This document shows, piece after piece, positions 1 through 6,866 of a stretch of 13,600 nt of DNA. Location of the stretch: the NCBI GenBank assembly GCA_013151585.1, contig JAADHY010000011.1:1-13600 (forward strand), read 5' to 3'. This DNA is from Planctomycetota bacterium (GTDB lineage: Bacteria; Planctomycetota; Planctomycetia; Planctomycetales; Planctomycetaceae). Under the pieces are notes generated by a model. That model did not search any database. It was not told the origin of the DNA and was given only the letters and a program-made list of their open reading frames with translations. Numbering within the stretch: position 1 is the stretch's first letter; each line of letters starts with the position of its first letter. A program made the position numbers and the translations under genes.

Positions 1-2797
1 TGAAAACGATCGGCGAGCTCGGTTTCTCGGCGAGCTGGAACGTTTGATAGGCCAGCGGATCCTGCCGCGGGTCCCCCGCCGGATGCCAGATCGCTTGGAA
101 CCGGTAGCGGTCCCCACGCCCGTCGTCATCGTTGACAAGCAGTTGCATGGCGAATTGCTGCCCCGACTTGCCGTTCAGATCAAGATTCTTCCACGGAAGC
201 AGCAGTTCGATGACATATCCGTCGGGCGTCCGCCGGCCTGTCATCGTGGCCGACAGTTTCTCGCGCGAGGCTCTGCGATGATCTTCGAACTGACTGCGAA
301 GTCTTGTCGAGCCGGCTTTGCTGTCAGGAGCGACGAGTAATCGATAAAACTCCTTTGAGCCTCGTTGGCTCGTCACAAACACTTCCAGTGAGTCGCCCCG
401 ACGGAGCGATGCGCCGCTCGGAGCGGGGCGGACCACATTGTCTTTGATTTCCGCTAACAACAGGAGCCCTTGATCATTCCACCCGATTCGAAAACACGGG
501 TCGAAGTCTTTGGCAGCTCGCATCCCACCGTCTTTTCCTGGCAGCGCGACCACTTGTAAACCTTGGTCGCCCCAGTCGGAACCGTTCCCGTCAACGACCA
601 CGTGCACGCGAGGAATCTTGCAGACCGGTAAGGCAGGCGTCACGTATCGCCACATCGCGTCGTATCGATTGCCGGAAGCCGAGACCCCGAAATGCAGATA
701 CCGTTTGCTGGAATCGTTTCGGCCGCGCGGGATCCCGGAGAAGAAAACTTCAAAGGAGTCATCTTTCCAAACGGGGCCATCTTTCTGGGCAACCGATCCT
801 CGCCAAGGTGACGCTGGACCGCCGGTGGCCGGACGCTTGTAGAGCAAATAAAGGTTTTGATCGTCGTATCGGAACGTGACCGAAGCCTTTTCCCGAGGAA
901 TCGCCACCGCTTTGTAGCCGTCCCAACAGGCTTCGCGGTCGCGACCGTCGACGGCTGGGGTATCCCGAACGGGCCAGGCCGCGAATCCGCGGTCGAGGAT
1001 TTCGAGGTCCAGCTCTGCGCGGAGCCTTCCCTTCATTCCCGCTGTATAGATCCAGGGCGCGTCGGTGCCCTGGATGCGGGTTCGATCCGCATTGGCCCGG
1101 AACGGGCCGGGCCCTTCGGTGACGGAAAAGCGAAACGGAACGGCGATGTCTCGCCGGCGACGAGTCGTTTTGGGACGGGGCGCGGCCAACCACAAACGGC
1201 CCGCCGAATCCCGTCGGTCGCCGGGGGCACCAAGGTTCAAGGCCACGCGGTGCACCGTCGTTTTCGGGAGCCGGGCAAAGAAAACGGACCACTGCTCTTG
1301 CCGTCCCCGTCCGGGCGCCAGCACAACCGTCGTCTGAAACGGGTAGGAGCAACTGCATCCGGCATCGGCTGGGGGAGCGAGAACCAGTCCGTTGGCGGCG
1401 ATTGTGTTCACGTGGCATCCCGCTCGTAGGCCGCCGAAATTGTGGACTCCCGTGTCGCCCGCCAAATCACAAAACCCAACGGTTGCGGATCGGAACATCA
1501 ACAGGTTCGGCGCACCGGCAATCGATCCGCACCCGTACGACCGAGCAAAATACCAAGGAGCGTGTCTTCCGGTGAAAGGGTCCTCGCGGAATTTCACTTT
1601 GCCGGTGCGCAGGTCATAGGCTCGGGGCTCGGCATAAATCGTCCCATTGACGATGACGGGAAACCGATTTGTGGACAGCGGCTGGTTGTAAAGCACCTTG
1701 CCGGTGGTCGCATCGTAAGCGGTGACGCCGCCGCCTCCGGTGGCCAGCAAGACGCCATCAGACAGCCACAGTTCCGACCGTCCGGCAATCCCCTCGGAGG
1801 TTTGCCATGCCACTGATCCGGAGCTGGCATCCAGAGCGGTCGGAGAGGCGGTGGCTGGCAACCGGCCTCCGCGCCGTTTGGCTTCTGCGATTCTTTGAGG
1901 GCTGGTCCGCTCGATCAAGTACACTCGGCCGTCGGCCATCGAGATAGCATTGTTGCTGACCGGCTGCCCGGCTGTGTACGTCCATTGCAGATCGCCGCGT
2001 CTGTTGAACAGAAACAGATAGCGACCGCTGCGTTCGTCTCCGGCGCTGCCTAAGACGCCCTCGCGGCTCACGGCCAAGTAACTCCACACCATCGATTTGG
2101 CCGTCGCGTCCGAGAGCGAGAAGCTGGCCAGCGGCAGCGGGTACTCTCGGAGTGTCTGGCCGGTGCGGGCATCGAGCTGCACGCAGGTCTTGCCCGTCGC
2201 CAGGTAAACGCAGTTGTCGTCTGCCGCCACATTGCCGCCGGTCACGTGAACCGGGAAGCGGCCGACCTTTGGGAAATCGCGACGCCAAAGTTGCCGGCCG
2301 TTATAGGCATCCACCGCAAGCAGGCTGTGTTGCCCCGCGATGAACATCCGGCCGTTCACGCAAAGCGGCGCCGGTCCCTTCCAGTGACGAGAAATCAATC
2401 GTTCCGGCCCCGGCTCACCGAACCACAGGAGCCGTAAAGGCCAGCGAACCCGCTGATCGTTCGACGCGCCCGTTTTCGCGGCATTGGCGTACTGATGCGT
2501 CCAGTTATCGGCGCCCGGCAACGCGTCTCGACGAACCAACACCACCTCATCGGCCACGCGGATTTCTGCTTCCGGAACGTTCCCTTGACGCAGCCACTTC
2601 GTGATAGCCCCGGAGCCGCCCGGCCAACCCTCTGCGGACAGAAAAAGGACCCCGCCACAAGGCCGGACAACGCGATAAACCTGATCGGCCGACCAACGGA
2701 AGCCTTTGAGGGCGTCAGGTCCCAGCACAACCAGATCCGCGAAGTACTCTGGATACTCAATCTCTGTCAAAGTTCCGTGGTGAATGGCGATCCGCAC
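1..2797 (-). CDS. 3' part of the same gene: methyltransferase-like remainder, second PQQ propeller, tandem CBM9-like domains (runs off left edge)
   Basis: A minus-strand frame with no stop codon continues from about 2815 to position 1, more than 930 codons, so the true 3' end is outside the window. It opens with YGVRIAIHHGTLTEIEYP and FADLVVLG, which complete the methyltransferase-like fold begun in the other frame, then VYRVVRPCGGVLFLS. From about 2510 the motif DNWTHQYANAAKTGAS starts a second PQQ-like propeller (to about 1020) with blades such as LLAVDAYNGRQLWRRDF and VTAYDATTGKVLYNQPL. From about 1010 to the edge there are two CBM9/DOMON-like beta-sandwich units. The first carries TPAVDGRDREACWDGY and DDSFEVFFSG. 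The second carries VVVDGNGSDWGD and RRGDSLEVFVTS. The given start is the first GTG (2797) after the junction and is nominal, because translation of the intact gene would enter from the upstream part. The domain calls rest on remembered family motifs; sugar binding is inferred. Confidence 0.85.
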   Translation of the reverse strand, partial: MRIAIHHGTLTEIEYPEYFADLVVLGPDALKGFRWSADQVYRVVRPCGGVLFLSAEGWPGGSGAITKWLRQGNVPEAEIRVADEVVLVRRDALPGADNWTHQYANAAKTGASNDQRVRWPLRLLWFGEPGPERLISRHWKGPAPLCVNGRMFIAGQHSLLAVDAYNGRQLWRRDFPKVGRFPVHVTGGNVAADDNCVYLATGKTCVQLDARTGQTLREYPLPLASFSLSDATAKSMVWSYLAVSREGVLGSAGDERSGRYLFLFNRRGDLQWTYTAGQPVSNNAISMADGRVYLIERTSPQRIAEAKRRGGRLPATASPTALDASSGSVAWQTSEGIAGRSELWLSDGVLLATGGGGVTAYDATTGKVLYNQPLSTNRFPVIVNGTIYAEPRAYDLRTGKVKFREDPFTGRHAPWYFARSYGCGSIAGAPNLLMFRSATVGFCDLAGDTGVHNFGGLRAGCHVNTIAANGLVLAPPADAGCSCSYPFQTTVVLAPGRGRQEQWSVFFARLPKTTVHRVALNLGAPGDRRDSAGRLWLAAPRPKTTRRRRDIAVPFRFSVTEGPGPFRANADRTRIQGTDAPWIYTAGMKGRLRAELDLEILDRGFAAWPVRDTPAVDGRDREACWDGYKAVAIPREKASVTFRYDDQNLYLLYKRPATGGPASPWRGSVAQKDGPVWKDDSFEVFFSGIPRGRNDSSKRYLHFGVSASGNRYDAMWRYVTPALPVCKIPRVHVVVDGNGSDWGDQGLQVVALPGKDGGMRAAKDFDPCFRIGWNDQGLLLLAEIKDNVVRPAPSGASLRRGDSLEVFVTSQRGSKEFYRLLVAPDSKAGSTRLRSQFEDHRRASREKLSATMTGRRTPDGYVIELLLPWKNLDLNGKSGQQFAMQLLVNDDDGRGDRYRFQAIWHPAGDPRQDPLAYQTFQLAEKPSSPIVF

Positions 2798-4395
2798 GCC
2801 GTAAAGCTGGGCGCGAGAGCTCGCCGCACTCTCGCGACCCGGTCGGCATCCGGCTCCAAACAGTAAATCGTCAAATTCGACTGCGCGGCCAGTTGGTAAA
2901 GCAGACGTCCGTCTCCGGCTCCCAGGACCAAGGCGTACCCTTCCTTTTGGCCGCTCGTTTGCAATATTTGCCGGGCGGTCGCCGCAGCCGTCTGGCTGTT
3001 CGGACCGCTGGCCAGAGCCTTTGCGTCCGGCTGGCTTTGGTGGACCCGTGGCGTCGGAAGCTGATCTGGTCCGTAGCAAAGGATTTGCCCGTCGGTGGTG
3101 CTGGCCAGCAGCCGGCCGTCGGCCGCGGCGAGGCTTCTCACCTGACCGTCGACTGTGTCCCTCCAGACGACGCGGCCTGTGTCCGCTGCGATCAGAGTGA
3201 CCGTGCCCCGACCGCCGACTGCTAATGTCTTGCCGGCCAAAATCAGACTATAAGCCCGTCCGTGGGGTGTCTCCCACTTCATGCAATCAGTCGGTTTGGC
3301 TCCGGCAGCCCAGGCCTCGAAATCATAAGCGGTGACTTTGCCGCGGCCGGTCGCGTACAGGGTCTTGCCAGCGACGACCGCACAGAGCTTACCGGGAAAG
3401 TCGCGTTTCAGCTCGAAGGTTTCGGCATCAAAGGCCACGATTCCGTCATTGGGATCTGGTTCGGCTTCACCCAGACGAACATCAATGTCCGGAGCCACGT
3501 GCGTCCGCCAGTTGAACAGCAGACGCCCCACCAGCATGCACCACGTGCCCCCCCATCGATCCCCCCAAGTCGTTGGCTGGCTGTGGTAATAGAGCAGCTT
3601 GCCTGTTTCGCGGTCGTACGCAGCCGGAACATTTCGGCCGGTCGGCACGAAAAGCTGGCTGCGATTGGCAAGCAGAATGCCCTGGGGACTGACACCGGTC
3701 ACGGCGTTCGAGCCGGGATGAGGAAGATCCCGGTAGTCAACACCGCTGGTATCATTGCGCCAGATCACGGCACCGGTTTCGGCGTCCAGGGCATAAAGAA
3801 AAACGCCTTCGCTCGGCCACATCCCGGCCGAGAAATAGACGATGCCGCGGTCGACCGCCACGCCGCTCCGCAGTGGCCACCGTGAGATCATCTGACCGTT
3901 GCCCAGGATTCGCTCATCCCTCGCCCCTCCATAAAAACGCCACAACAATTTGCCGTCGGTGGCAGAAAGGCAATACAGCCATCCGTCATCCGATGCGACA
4001 AAGACGCGGCCCTCGGAGATCGTCGGAGCGAAGCGGACCGGGCCTTCGGTAAAAAACGACCAGCACGGCTGCCCTGTGTCCAACCGGATCGCGTAGACCT
4101 TGTGATCGGCCGACGAGCCGAAATAGACCCGCCCACCAGCGATAGTCACCGCATAGGCGTAGTCGAAGGCAAGACGGTTCAGTTCGCGGCCCGGCTCGGG
4201 CCACGCTGGTTTGGGGGCGTGAGGCGCCACGTAAGTCCATTGCCGGTGCAGCGTCGAAGCCACTTCGTCAGACGTGACTCCACTCCGGGCGACATCGTGT
4301 CGATATGTCGGCCAATCGGAAGCCCACGAAAAGCTCGCCGTCACGATCAGCCCGCAAAAGAAAAGCCCATTTCCTATCCAACACGTTTGATGCAT
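2767..4395 (-). CDS. 5' part of a frameshifted exported PQQ-like beta-propeller / methyltransferase-like protein
   Basis: This is the N-terminal 542 residues of a giant secreted protein. The ATG at 4395 is chosen because AGGAG at 4402-4406 sits 6 nt upstream and a signal peptide follows: hydrophobic core LFFCGLIVTASF, likely cleavage after SWA near residue 25. The frame is open further upstream, but that part reads as non-coding. Mature DWPTYRHDVARSGV begins a PQQ-type eight-bladed propeller (about residues 26-445) with repeated blade motifs such as VYAIRLDTGQPCWSF and LYALDAETGAVIW. Residues 488-520 start a class I methyltransferase-like fold: glycine-rich VLGAGDGRLLYQLA and the acidic strand-end YCLEPDADRV. 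The frame then runs into TGA at 2767-2769 after an unrelated tail (TACGSPFTTEL). The other minus frame continues the same domain at once, so this is a broken gene or a sequencing error, not a natural C-terminus. Such proteins are assigned to the periplasm; the substrate is unknown. Confidence 0.88.
   Translation of the reverse strand: MHQTCWIGNGLFFCGLIVTASFSWASDWPTYRHDVARSGVTSDEVASTLHRQWTYVAPHAPKPAWPEPGRELNRLAFDYAYAVTIAGGRVYFGSSADHKVYAIRLDTGQPCWSFFTEGPVRFAPTISEGRVFVASDDGWLYCLSATDGKLLWRFYGGARDERILGNGQMISRWPLRSGVAVDRGIVYFSAGMWPSEGVFLYALDAETGAVIWRNDTSGVDYRDLPHPGSNAVTGVSPQGILLANRSQLFVPTGRNVPAAYDRETGKLLYYHSQPTTWGDRWGGTWCMLVGRLLFNWRTHVAPDIDVRLGEAEPDPNDGIVAFDAETFELKRDFPGKLCAVVAGKTLYATGRGKVTAYDFEAWAAGAKPTDCMKWETPHGRAYSLILAGKTLAVGGRGTVTLIAADTGRVVWRDTVDGQVRSLAAADGRLLASTTDGQILCYGPDQLPTPRVHQSQPDAKALASGPNSQTAAATARQILQTSGQKEGYALVLGAGDGRLLYQLAAQSNLTIYCLEPDADRVARVRRALAPSFTACGSPFTTEL
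2803..2815 (-). other. Frameshift site inside the propeller/methyltransferase gene
   Basis: On the minus strand, codons reading RRALAPSF (first bases at coordinates divisible by 3) switch to codons reading QLYGVRIAIHHG (first bases one position over). The shift equals one missing base in the gene. One extra G in the GCGCCC stretch would give RRALA-AQLYGVRIAI. One extra T in the TTT run would give RRALAPSFYGVRIAI. Both read through cleanly. No X-XXY-YYZ slippery heptamer in the zero frame is present, so programmed -1 frameshifting is not supported. The cause is a recent mutation or a sequencing error. Confidence 0.85.
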
Positions 4396-4401
4396 TCCTG
4401 T

Positions 4402-4406
4402 CTCCT
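4402..4406 (-). promoter_or_regulatory. Ribosome binding site of the giant propeller gene
   Basis: AGGAG lies on the minus strand 6 nt before the ATG at 4395. It fixes the start at the residue that opens the signal peptide and rejects the upstream in-frame extension. Confidence 0.7.
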
Positions 4407-4525
4407 GGTTGCGCAGCCTTTTTTGCGTAGTCGAATTCAGGGGATGAAGGCGAACGTCATCCATCGCTCCGGTCAGAATCGCGGCCCGACAATTCCGGAC
4501 CAACGGCCCGACCAATCCCGGCGAA

Positions 4526-4555
4526 AGGATACAACGGCCTGCCGGACGATTGCAA
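4526..4555 (-). promoter_or_regulatory. Weak candidate sigma70-type promoter for the giant propeller gene
   Basis: On the minus strand, TTGCAA (4550-4555) and TATCCT (4526-4531) are separated by 18 nt. Each matches four of six consensus positions. This would give a leader of about 120 nt. The call is by eye only. Confidence 0.2.
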
Positions 4556-4652
4556 TGAACCCCCAAAAGAGGAAAGGAGGACGGCTTCGGCGGGCGCGAT
4601 CGTGCGAAAGCGGTGCATTCGGCAAGGCCCGCCCATTCTGCGTTCGGACTAA

Positions 4653-4701
4653 CCGGTGTGATCGGCTCTTCCCAAACGGCCGATCGTGGCCCGATCACCG
4701 G
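4653..4701 (-). repeat. Inverted repeat with two alternative pairings
   Basis: In plus-strand terms the left arm CCGGTGTGATCGG (4653-4665) pairs with CCGATCACCGG (4691-4701) as an 11-bp stem with a 2-nt bulge and a 25-nt loop. Within the loop, GCCGATC (4679-4685) can instead pair perfectly with GATCGGC (4660-4666). Read on the minus strand, the element lies about 260 nt before the propeller gene start. It resembles the dyad at 8584-8630. Confidence 0.5.
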
Positions 4702-4966
4702 GCAATGTCCCTAACTTTGGACCGACAGACACGTTGTGCGGCTCCAAACAAGAAAGGATCGCGATTGCTCTCGGATCGCCCCGACCAACTCCCGATATGT
4801 ATTCCGGATGCGGACGGCTTTGGCTCTTTTGCCTGCCTTGCCGAAGCCGCGAGCGAGTTGTCCCGTGCTGTGCAGCGGCAATCGCTCGTGCGGAGGATAC
4901 GCGACGGCGCACGGACGCGATTCGATCCCAGTGTGAGCCTGTCTTTGGCCCGTGTTGGTCCCTTTC

Positions 4967-4972
4967 GAGGAG
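4967..4972 (+). promoter_or_regulatory. Ribosome binding site indicating a TTG start
   Basis: GAGGAG is followed by 9 nt and then TTG at 4982. No comparable Shine-Dalgarno sequence precedes the in-frame GTG at 4952, so this site decides the start of the downstream hypothetical gene. Confidence 0.55.
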
Positions 4973-4981
4973 TCTCTTCCC

Positions 4982-5497
4982 TTGAGCCACTCGCACATTC
5001 CGATCCACCACTTGTTGAAGCAAATCGAGACGGACCCGCCCAACCGAAAAAAGCGCGACGTGCGTCCTCCGTGGCTGATCCGGTTCATTGAGGAGGCCGC
5101 TCAGCTTTTCGAACCGTTCCACGACATTGGCCGGGTTGGTTTCGATTGTTCGTTAGTTGACGACGAGTGGGTTGTCGGAATCTATTTGGGAGGTACAGAG
5201 ATCGTTGGGGGACGACTGGACGGCAAGACGGTCTTTGCGAACTTCTGCTTTGACTTGGCCGAGCTGATCCGGCGATTTGACAAGGTTCACGAGCTGAAAT
5301 GGACCGCGCTGCCGGAGCCGCTGGAACTGGCCGATCCGGGCGGAGAAAGGGACGAACCGACTCGCGAACGTTCTTACGTGACGATCACCGGTGAGGTCGA
5401 AGGAAACGCCGTCCGACTGAGCATCTTTTCGATTCCCCCGGACGTGGTCCAGCCCGCGCTGCGGCGTTTGCCGGACGGGACCTACGAGCCGGCGTAA
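4982..5497 (+). CDS. Hypothetical cytoplasmic protein, 171 aa
   Basis: I do not recognise this family. The frame is open from a GTG at 4952, but GAGGAG at 4967-4972 favours the TTG at 4982, giving MSHSHIPIHHLLKQIE. There is no signal peptide or membrane segment. An amphipathic N-terminal part (PPWLIRFIEEAAQLFEPFHDIG, residues about 29-50) leads into a beta-rich core (VGFDCSLVDDEWVVGIYLGG, GKTVFANFCFDLAELI), a charged linker with many Glu, Asp and Arg near 112-131, and a last strand pair (YVTITGEVEG, VRLSIFSIPPDVVQP). The gene ends with TAA at 5495-5497 and is followed after about 200 nt by the DUF58 gene on the same strand, so co-transcription is possible but unproven. The protein-like composition, RBS and orderly secondary-structure pattern support a real gene; its function is unknown. 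Confidence 0.75.
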   Translation: MSHSHIPIHHLLKQIETDPPNRKKRDVRPPWLIRFIEEAAQLFEPFHDIGRVGFDCSLVDDEWVVGIYLGGTEIVGGRLDGKTVFANFCFDLAELIRRFDKVHELKWTALPEPLELADPGGERDEPTRERSYVTITGEVEGNAVRLSIFSIPPDVVQPALRRLPDGTYEPA

Positions 5498-5705
5498 TCA
5501 CGAGCGTTGGGATCTCGCGCCAAAACGCTCGACTCTTATGCTTGCAAGCTGCGCGATTGGGGCCGCCGGGGCCGCCACTTCACCGAGCCGTTTTTGCTGG
5601 TTCGGATCGCGCCGGCCGAGGGGATTTGCTATGCTGGTGGGAGAGAAGGCTCACTGGGGCCACATGGATGGCTTGCCCTGTCCCTCCCACACCAGAAAGC
5701 TCTCG

Positions 5706-6632
5706 ATGCCTCGACGTCCAAAGAAATCCGGCACCGATCTACCACTGGACGATCCCACTGCGCTGGCCCGATTCGGCAAGCTGGAAATGGTCGCGCGGCT
5801 GGTGGTCGAAGGCTACATGATGGGCCAGCACAAGAGCCCATTCAAAGGGGCCAGTGTCGAGTTTGTCGAGCACCGGCAGTATTATCCCGGCGACGAAATC
5901 CGGCACATCGATTGGCGGGCTTACGGCAAGACGGACAAGTACTACATCAAAGAGTTTGAGGAAGAAACCAATTTGCGGTGCTATTTGCTGGTCGACGGAT
6001 CGGGCAGCATGGCTTACGGCGAGAGCACTCTGAGTAAGTTCGATTACGCCCGCTACTTGGCCGCGGCTTTAGGATACTTGCTGCTCTGGCAGCGCGATGC
6101 AGTCGGATTAATCACCTTCGACACCGAGGTGCGGCAACGGTACGAACCGTCGACCAGCCCCCGTCGCTTCCAGGAGATCACTCACGCTTTGGAAACGTGG
6201 CGGCCGGGACAAGAGACGCAACTGGCTCGTGTTTTCGAGCAGGTCATCCCTCAACTGAAGCGACGCAGTTTGGTCATCATCATCAGTGATTTGTTCGATC
6301 GAGTGGAGCCGCTCATGGCCGCGATGAAACGGCTGCGGCATGCGCGACAAGAGGTCATTTTGTTTCATGTGGTGGCGCCGGAAGAGGAAGACTTCCCGTT
6401 CCGGCACCCGACGCAGTTTCGCAGTTTGGAGCGGTCGGGACACCGCCTGCTGGTCGATCCGTTGCGGCTGCGGAGTCATTACCTGCAGAACTATCGCCGG
6501 TTTTGCCGGGACGTTCAACTGGCGTGTGGCAACGTGGGTATTGATTACCAGAAGATGGTGACCAACGAACCGTACCAGACGGCCTTGGGAGCTTACCTCG
6601 CCGCCCGAACCCGTCGGTATGGGAAGAAGTAG
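5706..6632 (+). CDS. DUF58 / von Willebrand factor A domain protein
   Basis: This 308-aa cytoplasmic protein belongs to the DUF58 family usually associated with MoxR AAA+ ATPases. The DUF58 core runs from about residue 15: ARFGKLEMVARLVVEGYMMG, then SVEFVEHRQYYPGDEIRHID leading into WRAYGKTDKYYIKEFEEETN, the family's signature block. A vWA fold follows, with the metal-site motif DGSGS at residues 97-101 (D97, S99, S101) and a later strand IIISDLFD (about 191-198). In characterised MoxR systems these proteins act in assembly or metal insertion for other complexes; the partner here is unknown. The ATG at 5706 gives the usual family length of about 300 residues. In-frame ATGs at 5631 (with GAGGGG upstream) and 5664 would add a short tail that looks unconserved, and the RBS before 5706 is weak, so the start is less certain than the family. 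No MoxR gene adjoins it in this window. Confidence 0.9.
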   Translation: MPRRPKKSGTDLPLDDPTALARFGKLEMVARLVVEGYMMGQHKSPFKGASVEFVEHRQYYPGDEIRHIDWRAYGKTDKYYIKEFEEETNLRCYLLVDGSGSMAYGESTLSKFDYARYLAAALGYLLLWQRDAVGLITFDTEVRQRYEPSTSPRRFQEITHALETWRPGQETQLARVFEQVIPQLKRRSLVIIISDLFDRVEPLMAAMKRLRHARQEVILFHVVAPEEEDFPFRHPTQFRSLERSGHRLLVDPLRLRSHYLQNYRRFCRDVQLACGNVGIDYQKMVTNEPYQTALGAYLAARTRRYGKK

Positions 6633-6656
6633 AGAACGGAAAAAGTCGGCCGAGCG

Positions 6657-6684
6657 GTTCAGCGACAGGCGACGCGTGCTGAAC
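6657..6684 (+). terminator. Weak hairpin after the DUF58 gene
   Basis: GTTCAGC (6657-6663) pairs perfectly with GCTGAAC (6678-6684) across a 14-nt loop, about 25 nt after the DUF58 stop. There is no following T-run, so a terminator role is only possible. Confidence 0.2.
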
Positions 6685-6817
6685 GCCGGCTGGATTCGTA
6701 GCTGACCGGCGAGGCGAAGCCTGCAGTTGACGCGCTCCCTAGGCAGAGGCCGGGAACGAGATCGACACGCGTTGAATTACCCGCACGGGCGAGCGGCTGG
6801 CGTCTGTCGCACGCTAT

Positions 6818-6857
6818 CCGGCTCAGGAGCGACCTTTTCTGAAAGGCGGCGAGCCGG
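6818..6857 (-). terminator. Nested hairpin just downstream of the Tat propeller gene
   Basis: CCGGCTC (6818-6824) pairs with GAGCCGG (6851-6857). Inside, CCTTT (6833-6837) pairs with AAAGG (6842-6846) around a TCTG tetraloop. The structure begins about 10 nt after the stop codon (6867-6869) of the minus-strand gene, where a terminator would sit. No long T-tract follows, so an intrinsic terminator is plausible but not classical; it could also be an mRNA 3'-end stabiliser. Confidence 0.4.
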
Positions 6858-6866
6858 GCTCATCCG

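Larger units (their letters stand above)
4396..4981. other. Divergent intergenic region with no convincing gene
   Basis: This spans 586 bases between the minus-strand propeller gene and the plus-strand hypothetical gene. Open frames here read as low-complexity Arg/Pro/Ser-rich peptides without a start signal, or are extensions of flanking frames. It holds the propeller gene's RBS, one weak minus-strand promoter candidate (4526-4555), a GC-rich inverted repeat (4653-4701) and the RBS of the next gene (4967-4972). No clear plus-strand promoter was seen. Confidence 0.6.

Noticed and set aside
2790..2815. Programmed -1 ribosomal frameshifting
   Set aside because: No X-XXY-YYZ heptamer in the correct phase and no obvious downstream stimulatory structure. 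A one-base deletion explains the data better.
4102..5091. Plus-strand open frame of 329 codons crossing the divergent region
   Set aside because: It starts inside the propeller gene, runs through the intergenic region and overlaps the hypothetical gene; its composition is basic and non-protein-like, with no RBS.
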